Source: an uncultured Prevotellaceae bacterium
Lineage (GTDB): Bacteria > Bacteroidota > Bacteroidia > Bacteroidales > Bacteroidaceae
Direction of reading: 5' to 3'
Assembly (NCBI GenBank): GCA_946624335.1
Contig: CAMOSA010000047.1
Location: 1-14,267 of the forward strand
DNA: 14,267 nucleotides
Positions 6,556-13,589 of this stretch are shown here, piece by piece; within the stretch, counting starts at the first letter, position 1, and each line of letters starts with the position of its first letter. The notes under the pieces are model-generated. The model saw only the letters and a list, made by a program, of their open reading frames with translations. It had not been told where the DNA came from and ran no database searches. Made by a program: the position numbers and the translations under genes.

Positions 6556-6590
6556 TTTGATGAAAAGTTGACGAAAAAGAAGTAAATTTG
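6556..6590 (+). promoter_or_regulatory. Promoter of ftsK
   Basis: A -33 TTTG at 6556-6559 and a -7 TAAATTTG at 6583-6590 (exact TAnnTTTG, followed by CA) are 23 bases apart. The start is predicted near 6596, about 22 bases upstream of the ftsK ATG. The -33 box sits one base from the oppositely directed -33 box of the divergent operon. Confidence 0.65.
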
Positions 6591-6617
6591 CAGCCAAATA
6601 AGGATTAGAAAAGGAAT

Positions 6618-9251
6618 ATGGAGAAGCAGACGAAGAAGAAGTCGGCACGGAATCGTGCCCCCAAACGTGTGGTCAGCACTAACGATAAAGTGCTGAACGA
6701 CAACAGCCCACACCTTCATGAAGCCCTCATGGGCAACCGTGAGGACCCGATGAACCGTAGCGAAGCCATACGCATCGCCTGCGGTGTCGTTCTGCTGGCC
6801 GTCGCTGCCTTCACGCTGCTTAGTCTCGTGTCACACCTGCTCACGGGCGGCGAGGATCAGAAAGTGCTGCAGAGCGGCCTCTTCGGCAGCGCCAAGAACT
6901 GGGCCGGCTATGTCGGAGCCTGGTGGAGCGACTACTGGATCACACGCAACTTCGGCTTCGGGGCCTTCTTCATGCCCGTGTTCCTCTTCGCCGCATCACT
7001 CAAGTTGACCGGAGCCTACCACGTCAGGCTCTGGAAGTGGTTCATCAACTGCACCTTCCTGCTTTGCTGGTTCAGCGTGGCCGCAGCCTTCTTCCTCGGA
7101 GGAACCTTCGCCGGCAACCCCGACATCAGCTACATCAACCCGGGAGGCTACCATGGCCAACGCATCGTCGGGCTGCTGGAGGACATCGTCGGTGTAGTAG
7201 GAGCGTTCATCGTCATCTTGCTGGCCCTGCTGGCCTACCTGTGTTACCTCAGTGCCGAGACTATCCGCATCATCAAACGCCTGTTGCACCCCCAACAGCT
7301 GGCCCGCGAGCTACAGGAGCGCTATCCCGTGCTGAGCCGCATCGTGAACTTCTGCAAGCGCATCACGCACTACGATGAACGCCAGGCCGAAGCCGCTCTC
7401 TCTGCTTCCGACGGTCTCTCCAATGAACCCGATGAAGATAACCTGACAGACGAGAGCACCGACAGCCCGGCCGACAGACACGGGACCAAGGATACACTCA
7501 CCGCCCTGCCCTCCGACGACCTCGGCCAGCACAATGGCCAAAGCGCTCAAGGACATGAGAGCAATACCATTGAGTTAGAGGTGAGCACGACGGACATCAC
7601 CCCTACAGCCCCCACCGACGACATACCTTTCGCCACCGTCGCCCACGACGACGAAGAGGCTGCCGCCGTGCCATCGGCTGACACGCCGCTGACCATCGCC
7701 GCACCCGTCGAAGAGGAGAAAGCCGACGAGAAAACGCTCGAGCCCTACGACCCCAAACTCGACCTAGAGAACTACCGCTACCCTACCCTCGACCTCCTGA
7801 AGCACTACGATATCGACCCGCGTGCCAGCATCGACATGGCCGAACAGAACAAGAACAAAGATCAGATCATCTACGTCCTGCGCACCTTCGGTGTCGAGAT
7901 TTCCAGCATCAAAGCCACCGTAGGCCCAACCATCACGCTCTACGAGATTACCCCGGCTCCCGGCGTGCGTATCTCCAAGATACGTAACCTCGAGGACGAT
8001 ATAGCGCTCTCGCTCGCCGCACTTGGCATACGTATCATCGCGCCCATCCCCGGCAAGGGAACTATCGGCATCGAAGTGCCCAACGCCAAGCCGCAGATCG
8101 TCTCGATGGAGAGCATCCTCAACAGCCGCAAGTTCCAGGAGACAACGATGGAGCTGCCCATGGCCATCGGCAAGACCATCACCAACGAAGTCTTCATGGC
8201 CGACCTGGCCAAAATGCCTCACCTGCTCGTGGCCGGTGCCACCGGACAAGGTAAGTCCGTCGGCCTTAACGCCATCATCACCTCTTTATTATATAAGAAG
8301 CATCCGGCCGAGCTCAAGTTCGTCATGGTGGACCCCAAGAAGGTGGAATTCCCCATCTACACGCCCATCGTCAACCACTTCCTCGCACAGATCGAAGATG
8401 ACAACGACGAACCTATCATCACCGACGTGCAGAAGGTCATCAACACGCTCAAGAGCCTGTGCCTCGAGATGGACACACGTTATGACCTGCTCAAGCGAGC
8501 TCATGTGCGCAACATCAAAGAATACAACGAGAAGTTCAAGAACCGTCAGCTCAACCCCGAGAACGGCCACAAGTTCCTGCCCTACATCGTCGTCATCATC
8601 GACGAGTTCGGTGACCTCATCATGACTGCCGGCAAGGAGATCGAGCTGCCCATAGCACGCATCGCACAGCTGGCCCGTGCCGTCGGCATGCACATGATCA
8701 TCGCCACCCAACGTCCCACGACAAACATCATCACCGGTACCATCAAAGCCAACTTCCCGGCCCGTATGGCCTTCAAGGTCAGCTCCATGATTGACTCACG
8801 CACCATTCTCGACCGTCCCGGTGCCAACCAGCTCATCGGCAAGGGCGATATGCTCTTCCTGGCCGGCTCGGAGCCTGTTCGCCTGCAATGCGCCTTCGTC
8901 GACACGCCCGAGGTGGAGCGCATCGCCTCCTTCATCGCCTGCCAGCAGAGCTACAACGCTCCCTTTGCACTGCCCCGTCCGCCCATGGAGGATTCCGGCA
9001 CGGCCAACGATGTTGACATGCAACACCTCGACCCCATGTTCGCCGATGCCGCACGCCTCATCGTAGCTTCCCAGCAGGGCTCCACCAGCATGATTCAGCG
9101 CAAGTTCTCCATCGGCTTCAACCGCGCCGGACGCCTCATGGACCAGCTCGAGAAGGCTGGCATCGTCGGTCCTGCACAAGGCGCCAAGCCACGCGATGTG
9201 CTCATCCAAGATGAGAACACGCTCGACATGATACTCAACAACATGGGATGA
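6618..9251 (+). CDS. ftsK: DNA translocase FtsK/SpoIIIE
   Basis: 877 residues, a normal length for Bacteroidota FtsK. This septum-anchored hexameric ATPase pumps chromosomal DNA during the last steps of division and works with XerC/XerD at dif. The N-terminus has a Lys/Arg-rich cytoplasmic tail, then four hydrophobic segments (about 50-75, 110-130, 140-160 and 185-212). A Glu/Asp/Thr-rich linker spans about 230-385, followed by the alpha/beta motor domain. Walker A is GATGQGKS at 540-547 and Walker B ends in VVIIDE with Asp662 and Glu663. The ATQRPTTNIITGTIKAN segment is typical of FtsK. The C-terminal gamma winged helix, from about residue 805 (QRKFSIGFNRAGRLMDQLE), reads polar DNA signals. 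Start ATG follows a short leader after a good promoter. In related genomes I expect lolA after ftsK; here a hairpin-rich region and convergent genes follow instead. Confidence 0.97.
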   Translation: MEKQTKKKSARNRAPKRVVSTNDKVLNDNSPHLHEALMGNREDPMNRSEAIRIACGVVLLAVAAFTLLSLVSHLLTGGEDQKVLQSGLFGSAKNWAGYVGAWWSDYWITRNFGFGAFFMPVFLFAASLKLTGAYHVRLWKWFINCTFLLCWFSVAAAFFLGGTFAGNPDISYINPGGYHGQRIVGLLEDIVGVVGAFIVILLALLAYLCYLSAETIRIIKRLLHPQQLARELQERYPVLSRIVNFCKRITHYDERQAEAALSASDGLSNEPDEDNLTDESTDSPADRHGTKDTLTALPSDDLGQHNGQSAQGHESNTIELEVSTTDITPTAPTDDIPFATVAHDDEEAAAVPSADTPLTIAAPVEEEKADEKTLEPYDPKLDLENYRYPTLDLLKHYDIDPRASIDMAEQNKNKDQIIYVLRTFGVEISSIKATVGPTITLYEITPAPGVRISKIRNLEDDIALSLAALGIRIIAPIPGKGTIGIEVPNAKPQIVSMESILNSRKFQETTMELPMAIGKTITNEVFMADLAKMPHLLVAGATGQGKSVGLNAIITSLLYKKHPAELKFVMVDPKKVEFPIYTPIVNHFLAQIEDDNDEPIITDVQKVINTLKSLCLEMDTRYDLLKRAHVRNIKEYNEKFKNRQLNPENGHKFLPYIVVIIDEFGDLIMTAGKEIELPIARIAQLARAVGMHMIIATQRPTTNIITGTIKANFPARMAFKVSSMIDSRTILDRPGANQLIGKGDMLFLAGSEPVRLQCAFVDTPEVERIASFIACQQSYNAPFALPRPPMEDSGTANDVDMQHLDPMFADAARLIVASQQGSTSMIQRKFSIGFNRAGRLMDQLEKAGIVGPAQGAKPRDVLIQDENTLDMILNNMG

Positions 9252-9260
9252 CAATACGGG

Positions 9261-9283
9261 CAAGGTGACTTGTATCACCCTTG
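9261..9283 (+). terminator. Possible weak terminator after ftsK
   Basis: CAAGGTGA (9261-9268) pairs with TCACCCTTG (9275-9283) around a 6-base loop, with one bulged C. It begins 9 bases past the ftsK stop. The following sequence TCTTTGAAAG is only mildly T-rich, so termination here is possible but not strong. Confidence 0.4.
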
Positions 9284-9287
9284 TCTT

Positions 9288-9315
9288 TGAAAGCACAGAT
9301 AGGTATTGGCTTTCA
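9288..9315. other. Hairpin in the ftsK-rlmL convergent interval
   Basis: TGAAAGC (9288-9294) and GCTTTCA (9309-9315) form a perfect 7-bp stem with a 14-base loop. It directly abuts the larger inverted repeat. Confidence 0.4.
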
Positions 9316-9321
9316 CGTCCC

Positions 9322-9385
9322 GTCCTTAACGCGTTAACGTCCCGTCCTTACGGTTTGAAGGACGGGACGTTAACGTGTTAAGGAC
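9322..9385. repeat. Large inverted repeat, 28-nt arms, 8-nt loop
   Basis: The arms 9322-9349 and 9358-9385 are complementary at 27 of 28 positions, with a single G-T mismatch (9331 and 9376) that would be a G-U pair on one RNA strand. The loop is ACGGTTTG. The 14-mer ACGTCCCGTCCTTA occurs twice directly (9315-9328 and 9337-9350) and its core once inverted in the right arm. TTAACGCG, TTAACGTC, TTAACGTG and TTAAGGAC units give it the same period-8 flavour as the tract at 13558-13589. It sits between convergent genes and could end transcription from both sides, though neither strand carries a clear T tract after it. Confidence 0.85.
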
Positions 9386-9445
9386 CCATACGTTCAGACG
9401 CTCATACAGAGGCGTCGCTGTCATGCGATTCGGAAGTTAATGATA

Positions 9446-9464
9446 CCGACACAAGACGTGTCGG
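9446..9464. other. Hairpin downstream of the rlmL-like gene
   Basis: CCGACAC (9446-9452) and GTGTCGG (9458-9464) form a perfect 7-bp stem with a 5-base loop, followed by a second small element GGCCATAAGGCC. On the minus strand it lies about 70 bases past the stop of the methyltransferase gene. The tail is not T-rich, so a terminator role is uncertain. Confidence 0.35.
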
Positions 9465-9532
9465 CCATAAGGCCTTAGTGCGTTGGACGGAGAGCCTACG
9501 TGTAGGGGATGATGGCGCTGTGAATGATCGTG

Positions 9533-11179
9533 TTAGTCTTCGCTGCCACCGTCGTGTCCACCGAAGAAGCGACGGCGGGCTTCCTGACGGGCAGCACGGT
9601 CGTTGCCCTTGGAACGATAGTCATCGCGACCTCCAAAGCCTTTGCGGCCTGTACCTTTGCCAAAGCCATGACGAGAGGAAAAACCGTCGCTTCGGGATTC
9701 GCCATCACGACGATGGTCACGGTGGTCGCCATCGCGGCGAGAGAATTTGTTGAAGCGGTGGTTGTCATCGCCATCGCGGTCGCCACGGAAGCGACGCTCA
9801 CCGCCTCGGTCGAAGGAACGGCGGTCGCGGGGTTGGCCGAAGCTACGGCGATCATCGTCATCGTCGAAGCTGCGACGGAAGTCATTGCGATGCTGCTTGA
9901 AACGTCGTTTCTCAGCCATCTGACGGCGCTCGTCATCGGTCTTCACTGCACCGCCGGCAGCACGATGGTCGTTGAGTTTCCCGTCGAACAGCACGTACTT
10001 GCGCAGCTCACACTCAAGGGAGCCGTTGTAGAGAGGTGTCTTGAGCGAAGGCTTGAGGCCGATCTCCTCAAAACACTCTTCACGGTAGCTGAGGATCCAC
10101 GCCTCGCCACCGGCGTGCTCGCGCTTGAGCTTCTGCCCGATGGTCTTGTAGAGGCCGAGCAAGTCGGGCGTCGAGATGCGCTCGCCATAAGGAGGATTAG
10201 TGACGATGAGAGCGGGTGCAGCGGGTGCCGTATCGGCGGCTTCATCCTGATCTTCGCGCTCGATGGCAGCCACGAAATCTGCCAGTGAAGTGGGCTTCGT
10301 GGCCAACTTGCATTTTGTGAAGTCGGCCTCCTCGATGGTGATATCCTTGGCCAGTCCGGCAGCACGTACGTTTCGCAGGGCGATGCCCACAGCCTTGGGG
10401 TCGTTGTCGCGCCCATAGATATGGTGGCTGAATTCGCGCTCCTGCGAGTCGTCATTGTAGATGCGTTCGAAGAGTTCGCGGTCAAAGTCGGGCCATTTCT
10501 CGAAGGCATAGCCATTACGGAAGACGCCCGGTGCTATTCCTCGTGCGATGAGCGCAGCCTCGATGCAGAGTGTTCCGCTGCCGCAGAAGGGATCGAGGAA
10601 ATCTGTCTCGCCACGCCAACCCGTCATCATGATGATGGCAGCAGCAAGGACCTCGTTGAGGGGGGCTGCCACGGTCTCCTGTCGATAGCCTCGGCGGTGC
10701 AGGCTCTCGCCACTGGCGTCGAGGGCGAGGGTGGCATCGTAGTCGGAGATATGGATGTGAAGCTGTATGTCTGGGTTAGAGACGCTGACGTTGGGACGCT
10801 TGCCCGTCTGCTCACGGAACTGGTCGGCGATGGCGTCCTTGACCTTATAAGCCACGAACTTGGAGTGGTGGAACTCAGGCGAGAAGACGACGCTGTCGAC
10901 AGCGAAGGTGGTATCGGTGGTGAGATACTGTGTCCAGTCGATGGCCTTGACGGCTGAATAGACATCATCGGCACTCTTGGCCTTGAAGTGTTTGATAGGT
11001 TTGAGGACACGGATGGCGGTGCGCAGGCAGAAATTGGCTCGATAGAGCATTTCCTTGTCGCCAGTGAAGGTGACCATACGTCGTCCGATCTGGATATCGC
11101 TGGCGCCCAGTTCGGTGAGCTCTTGTGCCAGCAGAGGTTCAAGGCCTTGAAAAGTCTTGGCGATGAGTTCGGTTGTCAT
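9533..11179 (-). CDS. rlmL: THUMP-domain class I SAM RNA methyltransferase (RlmL-like) with long R/D/G-rich tail
   Basis: 548 residues from the ATG at 11177-11179. The open frame extends further upstream to 11302 but that part overlaps the preceding gene and lacks family resemblance, whereas MTTELIAKTFQGLEPLLAQEL is the usual start. A ferredoxin-like and THUMP region (about 1-155) is followed by a Rossmann methyltransferase. Motif I is DPFCGSGT (196-203) and motif IV is NPPYG (328-332), the signature of N2-guanine methylation; family members modify G2445 of 23S rRNA. An Asp/Ala-rich stretch (about 307-322) sits just before motif IV. Residues about 415-548 form a disordered-looking Arg/Asp/Gly/Phe-rich tail with three RRSF units, likely RNA-binding. 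The RlmK half of the E. coli RlmKL fusion is absent. The site specificity is inferred, not shown. Confidence 0.88.
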   Translation of the reverse strand: MTTELIAKTFQGLEPLLAQELTELGASDIQIGRRMVTFTGDKEMLYRANFCLRTAIRVLKPIKHFKAKSADDVYSAVKAIDWTQYLTTDTTFAVDSVVFSPEFHHSKFVAYKVKDAIADQFREQTGKRPNVSVSNPDIQLHIHISDYDATLALDASGESLHRRGYRQETVAAPLNEVLAAAIIMMTGWRGETDFLDPFCGSGTLCIEAALIARGIAPGVFRNGYAFEKWPDFDRELFERIYNDDSQEREFSHHIYGRDNDPKAVGIALRNVRAAGLAKDITIEEADFTKCKLATKPTSLADFVAAIEREDQDEAADTAPAAPALIVTNPPYGERISTPDLLGLYKTIGQKLKREHAGGEAWILSYREECFEEIGLKPSLKTPLYNGSLECELRKYVLFDGKLNDHRAAGGAVKTDDERRQMAEKRRFKQHRNDFRRSFDDDDDRRSFGQPRDRRSFDRGGERRFRGDRDGDDNHRFNKFSRRDGDHRDHRRDGESRSDGFSSRHGFGKGTGRKGFGGRDDYRSKGNDRAARQEARRRFFGGHDGGSED

Positions 11180-11244
11180 ATTAAAGTGATATGCGTGAAA
11201 AAAATGATGCTGTCGGGGGATAGAATACGAGCGGCATACTGCGC

Positions 11245-11919
11245 TCACATCAGGGCTTCCTCGCCCAGGCGTTTCAGGGGTTGACGCGGCAGACGCGTCC
11301 ACGTCTCCCGCGGTTTGATGCTGTCGTCGAAGGCGTTGAGGACGATGCGCTGCCGACGGCAGGTAAGATAATTGTAGCTCAGGGTCTCGTCAACGCCTGT
11401 CATGCGCGACATCGTGTGGAGGTCCATGCCAATACACCGGAAATCGTTATCCTGGAAGCGGTACACATAGGTACGATCCTCGTTGTAGGCAGAGCCTGCT
11501 GAACAGAATGAGGAAAGCTGGAAGCGCAACACGCCTCGCTCGTTGATATTGATGCCAACCTCATAGAAGCTGATGTTGCTGCTCTGAGGGATGAGTTCTT
11601 CGTAGCGACGCCACAGCTTATACTTCCCGCCGTCCGTACCGAAATATATGGCAATGACGGGATATGGATCAAAGATTTCTTCGTACTCGGCAGTCTCGTC
11701 GCCTTCCGTCTCCTGTTCGTCCGTCTCAGGCTTCTCGGATGGAGGCGTAGCCACGATGACAAGGTCGGCCAAGCCGTCGCCGTTCAAATCGCCCTGCTCC
11801 TCCTGATGGTGCCATGTGTGAGGCACCAACTGACTGACGTTGCTGCCCGACGGTTTCAAATCCTGCGCCATGCTGGACATGGGCAGCAAGGCCATAAGCA
11901 GTAGTTGAATGTATTGCAT
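11245..11919 (-). CDS. Exported protein with FG-GAP-like DxNGDG motif, function unknown
   Basis: 224 residues from the ATG at 11917-11919. That start gives a compact signal peptide (MQYIQLLLMALLPMSSMA, then QDL) and lies behind a TAAATTTG promoter box; the frame is open back to 12069 but there it overlaps the preceding gene. After about 45 residues comes GDLNGDGLADLVIVAT, the calcium-binding loop pattern of FG-GAP/VCBS repeats, here as one copy. It is followed by an acidic, low-complexity insert rich in Glu and Thr, then IAIYFGTDGGKYKLW. The C-terminal part has aromatic beta-like segments (YVYRFQDNDFRCIG) and ends LPRQPLKRLGEEALM. I recall similar uncharacterised exported proteins in Bacteroides. 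Probably periplasmic or surface-associated. It lies 65 bases upstream of the methyltransferase gene on the same strand. Confidence 0.82.
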   Translation of the reverse strand: MQYIQLLLMALLPMSSMAQDLKPSGSNVSQLVPHTWHHQEEQGDLNGDGLADLVIVATPPSEKPETDEQETEGDETAEYEEIFDPYPVIAIYFGTDGGKYKLWRRYEELIPQSSNISFYEVGININERGVLRFQLSSFCSAGSAYNEDRTYVYRFQDNDFRCIGMDLHTMSRMTGVDETLSYNYLTCRRQRIVLNAFDDSIKPRETWTRLPRQPLKRLGEEALM

Positions 11920-11978
11920 GATGAATGAAGCTATGCCTGCGGAAGAGTAAGTGCGTGACGTATGCCCGCTTTCGGCGG

Positions 11979-11986
11979 CAAATTTA
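11979..11986 (-). promoter_or_regulatory. -7 promoter box of the FG-GAP-like protein gene
   Basis: The minus strand reads TAAATTTG, an exact TAnnTTTG match followed by CC, 59 bases upstream of the chosen ATG. It supports the shorter start at 11919. No -33 TTTG is evident. Confidence 0.55.
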
Positions 11987-12065
11987 AGCATATTTTGTGA
12001 GATACGTGCTGATTGACCGAAAAAAATGAGCCATGAACGATAAAATGACGGTATTTGCCCTCGTT

Positions 12066-12686
12066 TCAATAGTACACAGATGCCTCAACGGACTCGAAAA
12101 GGTGTTTCCACTTCTGGCACCGTTCTTCAAAGGACTCCCGCTGCCAGCTGTAGTCCTTGGGGCAAGTCTTACCGGCATACTCTTGCTTGAACTTCTCTTG
12201 GGAACCGACAGCCCGGGTGCCTACCATGAAGCGGATGAGCTGGCCTTGGTCGTAATATAAGCGGAACTCGTGCTCGTCGTCATCAATAGATGGAGCCCAT
12301 CGCGCATAGATGAAGCGGATGTGTCCTTCTCGGTCAAAGAAATATTCTTCGTAGAACTCTCGGGCGGCGAAGTTGTATTTCGCCGTGACCATCTGCATCC
12401 AATGGTAGGGATGAAGGGCATAGTCGCCTTCCTCTTCTTCTGGCCCCTCGTAGGGCACGTCGTCGTAGAAGATGTGTATGTTCTCTCGGTGCGGCCCTGT
12501 GCCGGGCAGGTTCTCGACAATCGTCAGTTCGTAGTAGCAAGGCGGCCATCCGTCCTGTTGCATCATCTCGTCGATGCCTCGCTTCGTTTCAGTATAGTCC
12601 TTACGGATTTGGGCGATGGGATCCTGTGCCGCTGCTCCTTGAGCGATGACAAGCATCAAAAAAAGTGAGATGAATAACTTTTTCAT
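12066..12686 (-). CDS. Exported protein of unknown function
   Basis: 206 residues with a clear signal peptide (MKKLFISLFLMLVIAQGAAA, then QDP). The mature part begins with a charged, helical stretch (IRKDYTETKRGIDEMM), continues with mixed strands and many aromatic residues, includes the acidic run EGPEEEEGD, and has three Cys residues (in PPCYYEL, KTCPKDY and ERCQKW). No domain is recognised; proteins of this look are frequent hypothetical periplasmic or lipoprotein-like products in Bacteroidales, but there is no lipobox Cys here. It follows fetB by 65 bases on the same strand, with no promoter box seen in between, so cotranscription is possible. The gap of 146 bases to the next gene contains that gene's own promoter box. 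Start ATG at 12684-12686. Confidence 0.8.
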   Translation of the reverse strand: MKKLFISLFLMLVIAQGAAAQDPIAQIRKDYTETKRGIDEMMQQDGWPPCYYELTIVENLPGTGPHRENIHIFYDDVPYEGPEEEEGDYALHPYHWMQMVTAKYNFAAREFYEEYFFDREGHIRFIYARWAPSIDDDEHEFRLYYDQGQLIRFMVGTRAVGSQEKFKQEYAGKTCPKDYSWQRESFEERCQKWKHLFESVEASVYY

Positions 12687-12751
12687 AGACTGGTAGTTGG
12701 TTAAGATGAGATTAGACCTTTCGAGAAGTATATGGATTCATCGTCGTGTGG

Positions 12752-13528
12752 TCAACGCATCAGCTTTTCGTCGAACCTACCGAAGGCATCGAAGGCCCGG
12801 CGTGAGGACAGCCAGAGGGCGAGGATGAGCGAGAGCATGGAAGCCGACATCGTGATGACCACGATCATCATCTGATACTTGACTGCCACATCTGGTGCCG
12901 ATCCGCCGAGGATCTGGCCAATCATCGTGCCTGGCAGGGCCACGATACCCATGACAGCCATATTGGCGATACAGGGCGTGAAGCTCTTGATGACCGCATC
13001 ACGCATGAAGGGCAGCCACGCCTCGAAACGGGTAGCTCCGTTACCTAATAAATAATAATAGGTGGCCTGCTCGCGTTCGATACCACTGTAGAAGGTACTG
13101 AGGGTAAGGACGTTGACGCCAAGCATATTGCCCATGAGTATACCCATGATGGGAATGAAATAGCGGGCGGTGAAAGGGTGGTCAAGGCACAGTACAAAGC
13201 AGAGGAAATAGAAGCCGACAACGAGGGCTGCCACAAAGAAACTGGCGAAGGCGGGCACGGCCACGATACGGCGTGGCAGGCGGGTGCGCTCGCCCAGTGT
13301 GTGCGTGGCGATTACGGCCATAATAATCACCCACAGTGTGTTGAGCCACGGGTTGTCCCACTCGAAAAGGTAACGCAGGTAGATGGCCACAAGGAACAGC
13401 TGCACGATCATGCGAATGGCAGCAATGAGGGTCGCGCGTACAAGCCCCGTCCGCAGTTTCCAAAGGAAAAAGAGCGGGATGAGCAGGAGCAGAAGGCCTA
13501 TGGCAAGGGAAGCGTAACTGATGTCCAC
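12752..13528 (-). CDS. fetB: FetB/YbbM-type ABC transporter permease (UPF0014)
   Basis: 258 residues, the full family length. A very hydrophobic inner membrane protein with about seven membrane segments. Conserved stretches include RMIVQLFLVAIYLRYLFEW in the second segment region, PIMGILMGNMLGVN, a GATRFEAW coupling-type segment, and LPGTMIGQILGGSAP near the C-terminal third. In E. coli FetB pairs with the ATPase FetA and is linked to iron export. No fetA-like ATPase gene is in this window, so the partner must be encoded elsewhere, or the protein serves a different substrate. The start is GTG at 13526-13528, since no ATG in frame precedes the first conserved hydrophobic segment. It begins 53 bases after the agmatine deiminase gene on the same strand, separated by a period-8 repeat tract. 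Confidence 0.9.
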   Translation of the reverse strand: MDISYASLAIGLLLLLIPLFFLWKLRTGLVRATLIAAIRMIVQLFLVAIYLRYLFEWDNPWLNTLWVIIMAVIATHTLGERTRLPRRIVAVPAFASFFVAALVVGFYFLCFVLCLDHPFTARYFIPIMGILMGNMLGVNVLTLSTFYSGIEREQATYYYLLGNGATRFEAWLPFMRDAVIKSFTPCIANMAVMGIVALPGTMIGQILGGSAPDVAVKYQMMIVVITMSASMLSLILALWLSSRRAFDAFGRFDEKLMR

Positions 13529-13557
13529 GGAGAATGAAAAATGATTAATGAGCTGTG

Positions 13558-13589
13558 TTAACCTATTAATGTGTTGACCTGTTAACGTG
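13558..13589. repeat. Period-8 TTAANNNN tract spanning the agmatine deiminase stop codon
   Basis: Four consecutive 8-base units on the plus strand: TTAACCTA, TTAATGTG, TTGACCTG and TTAACGTG. The last unit overlaps the stop and final sense codons of the agmatine deiminase gene (stop TAA at 13584-13582 on the minus strand), and the rest fills the gap before fetB. Confidence 0.75.

Noticed and set aside
9524..10288. Plus-strand frame of 254 residues rich in Ala, Val and Thr
   Set aside because: It is antisense to the Arg/Asp/Gly-rich tail and catalytic domain of the methyltransferase; the composition is that of a shadow of biased codons, with no family motif.
11180..11302. 41-residue N-terminal extension of the methyltransferase
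   Set aside because: It overlaps the preceding gene, is Ser/Pro/His-rich and lacks family resemblance; the family start is the ATG at 11179.
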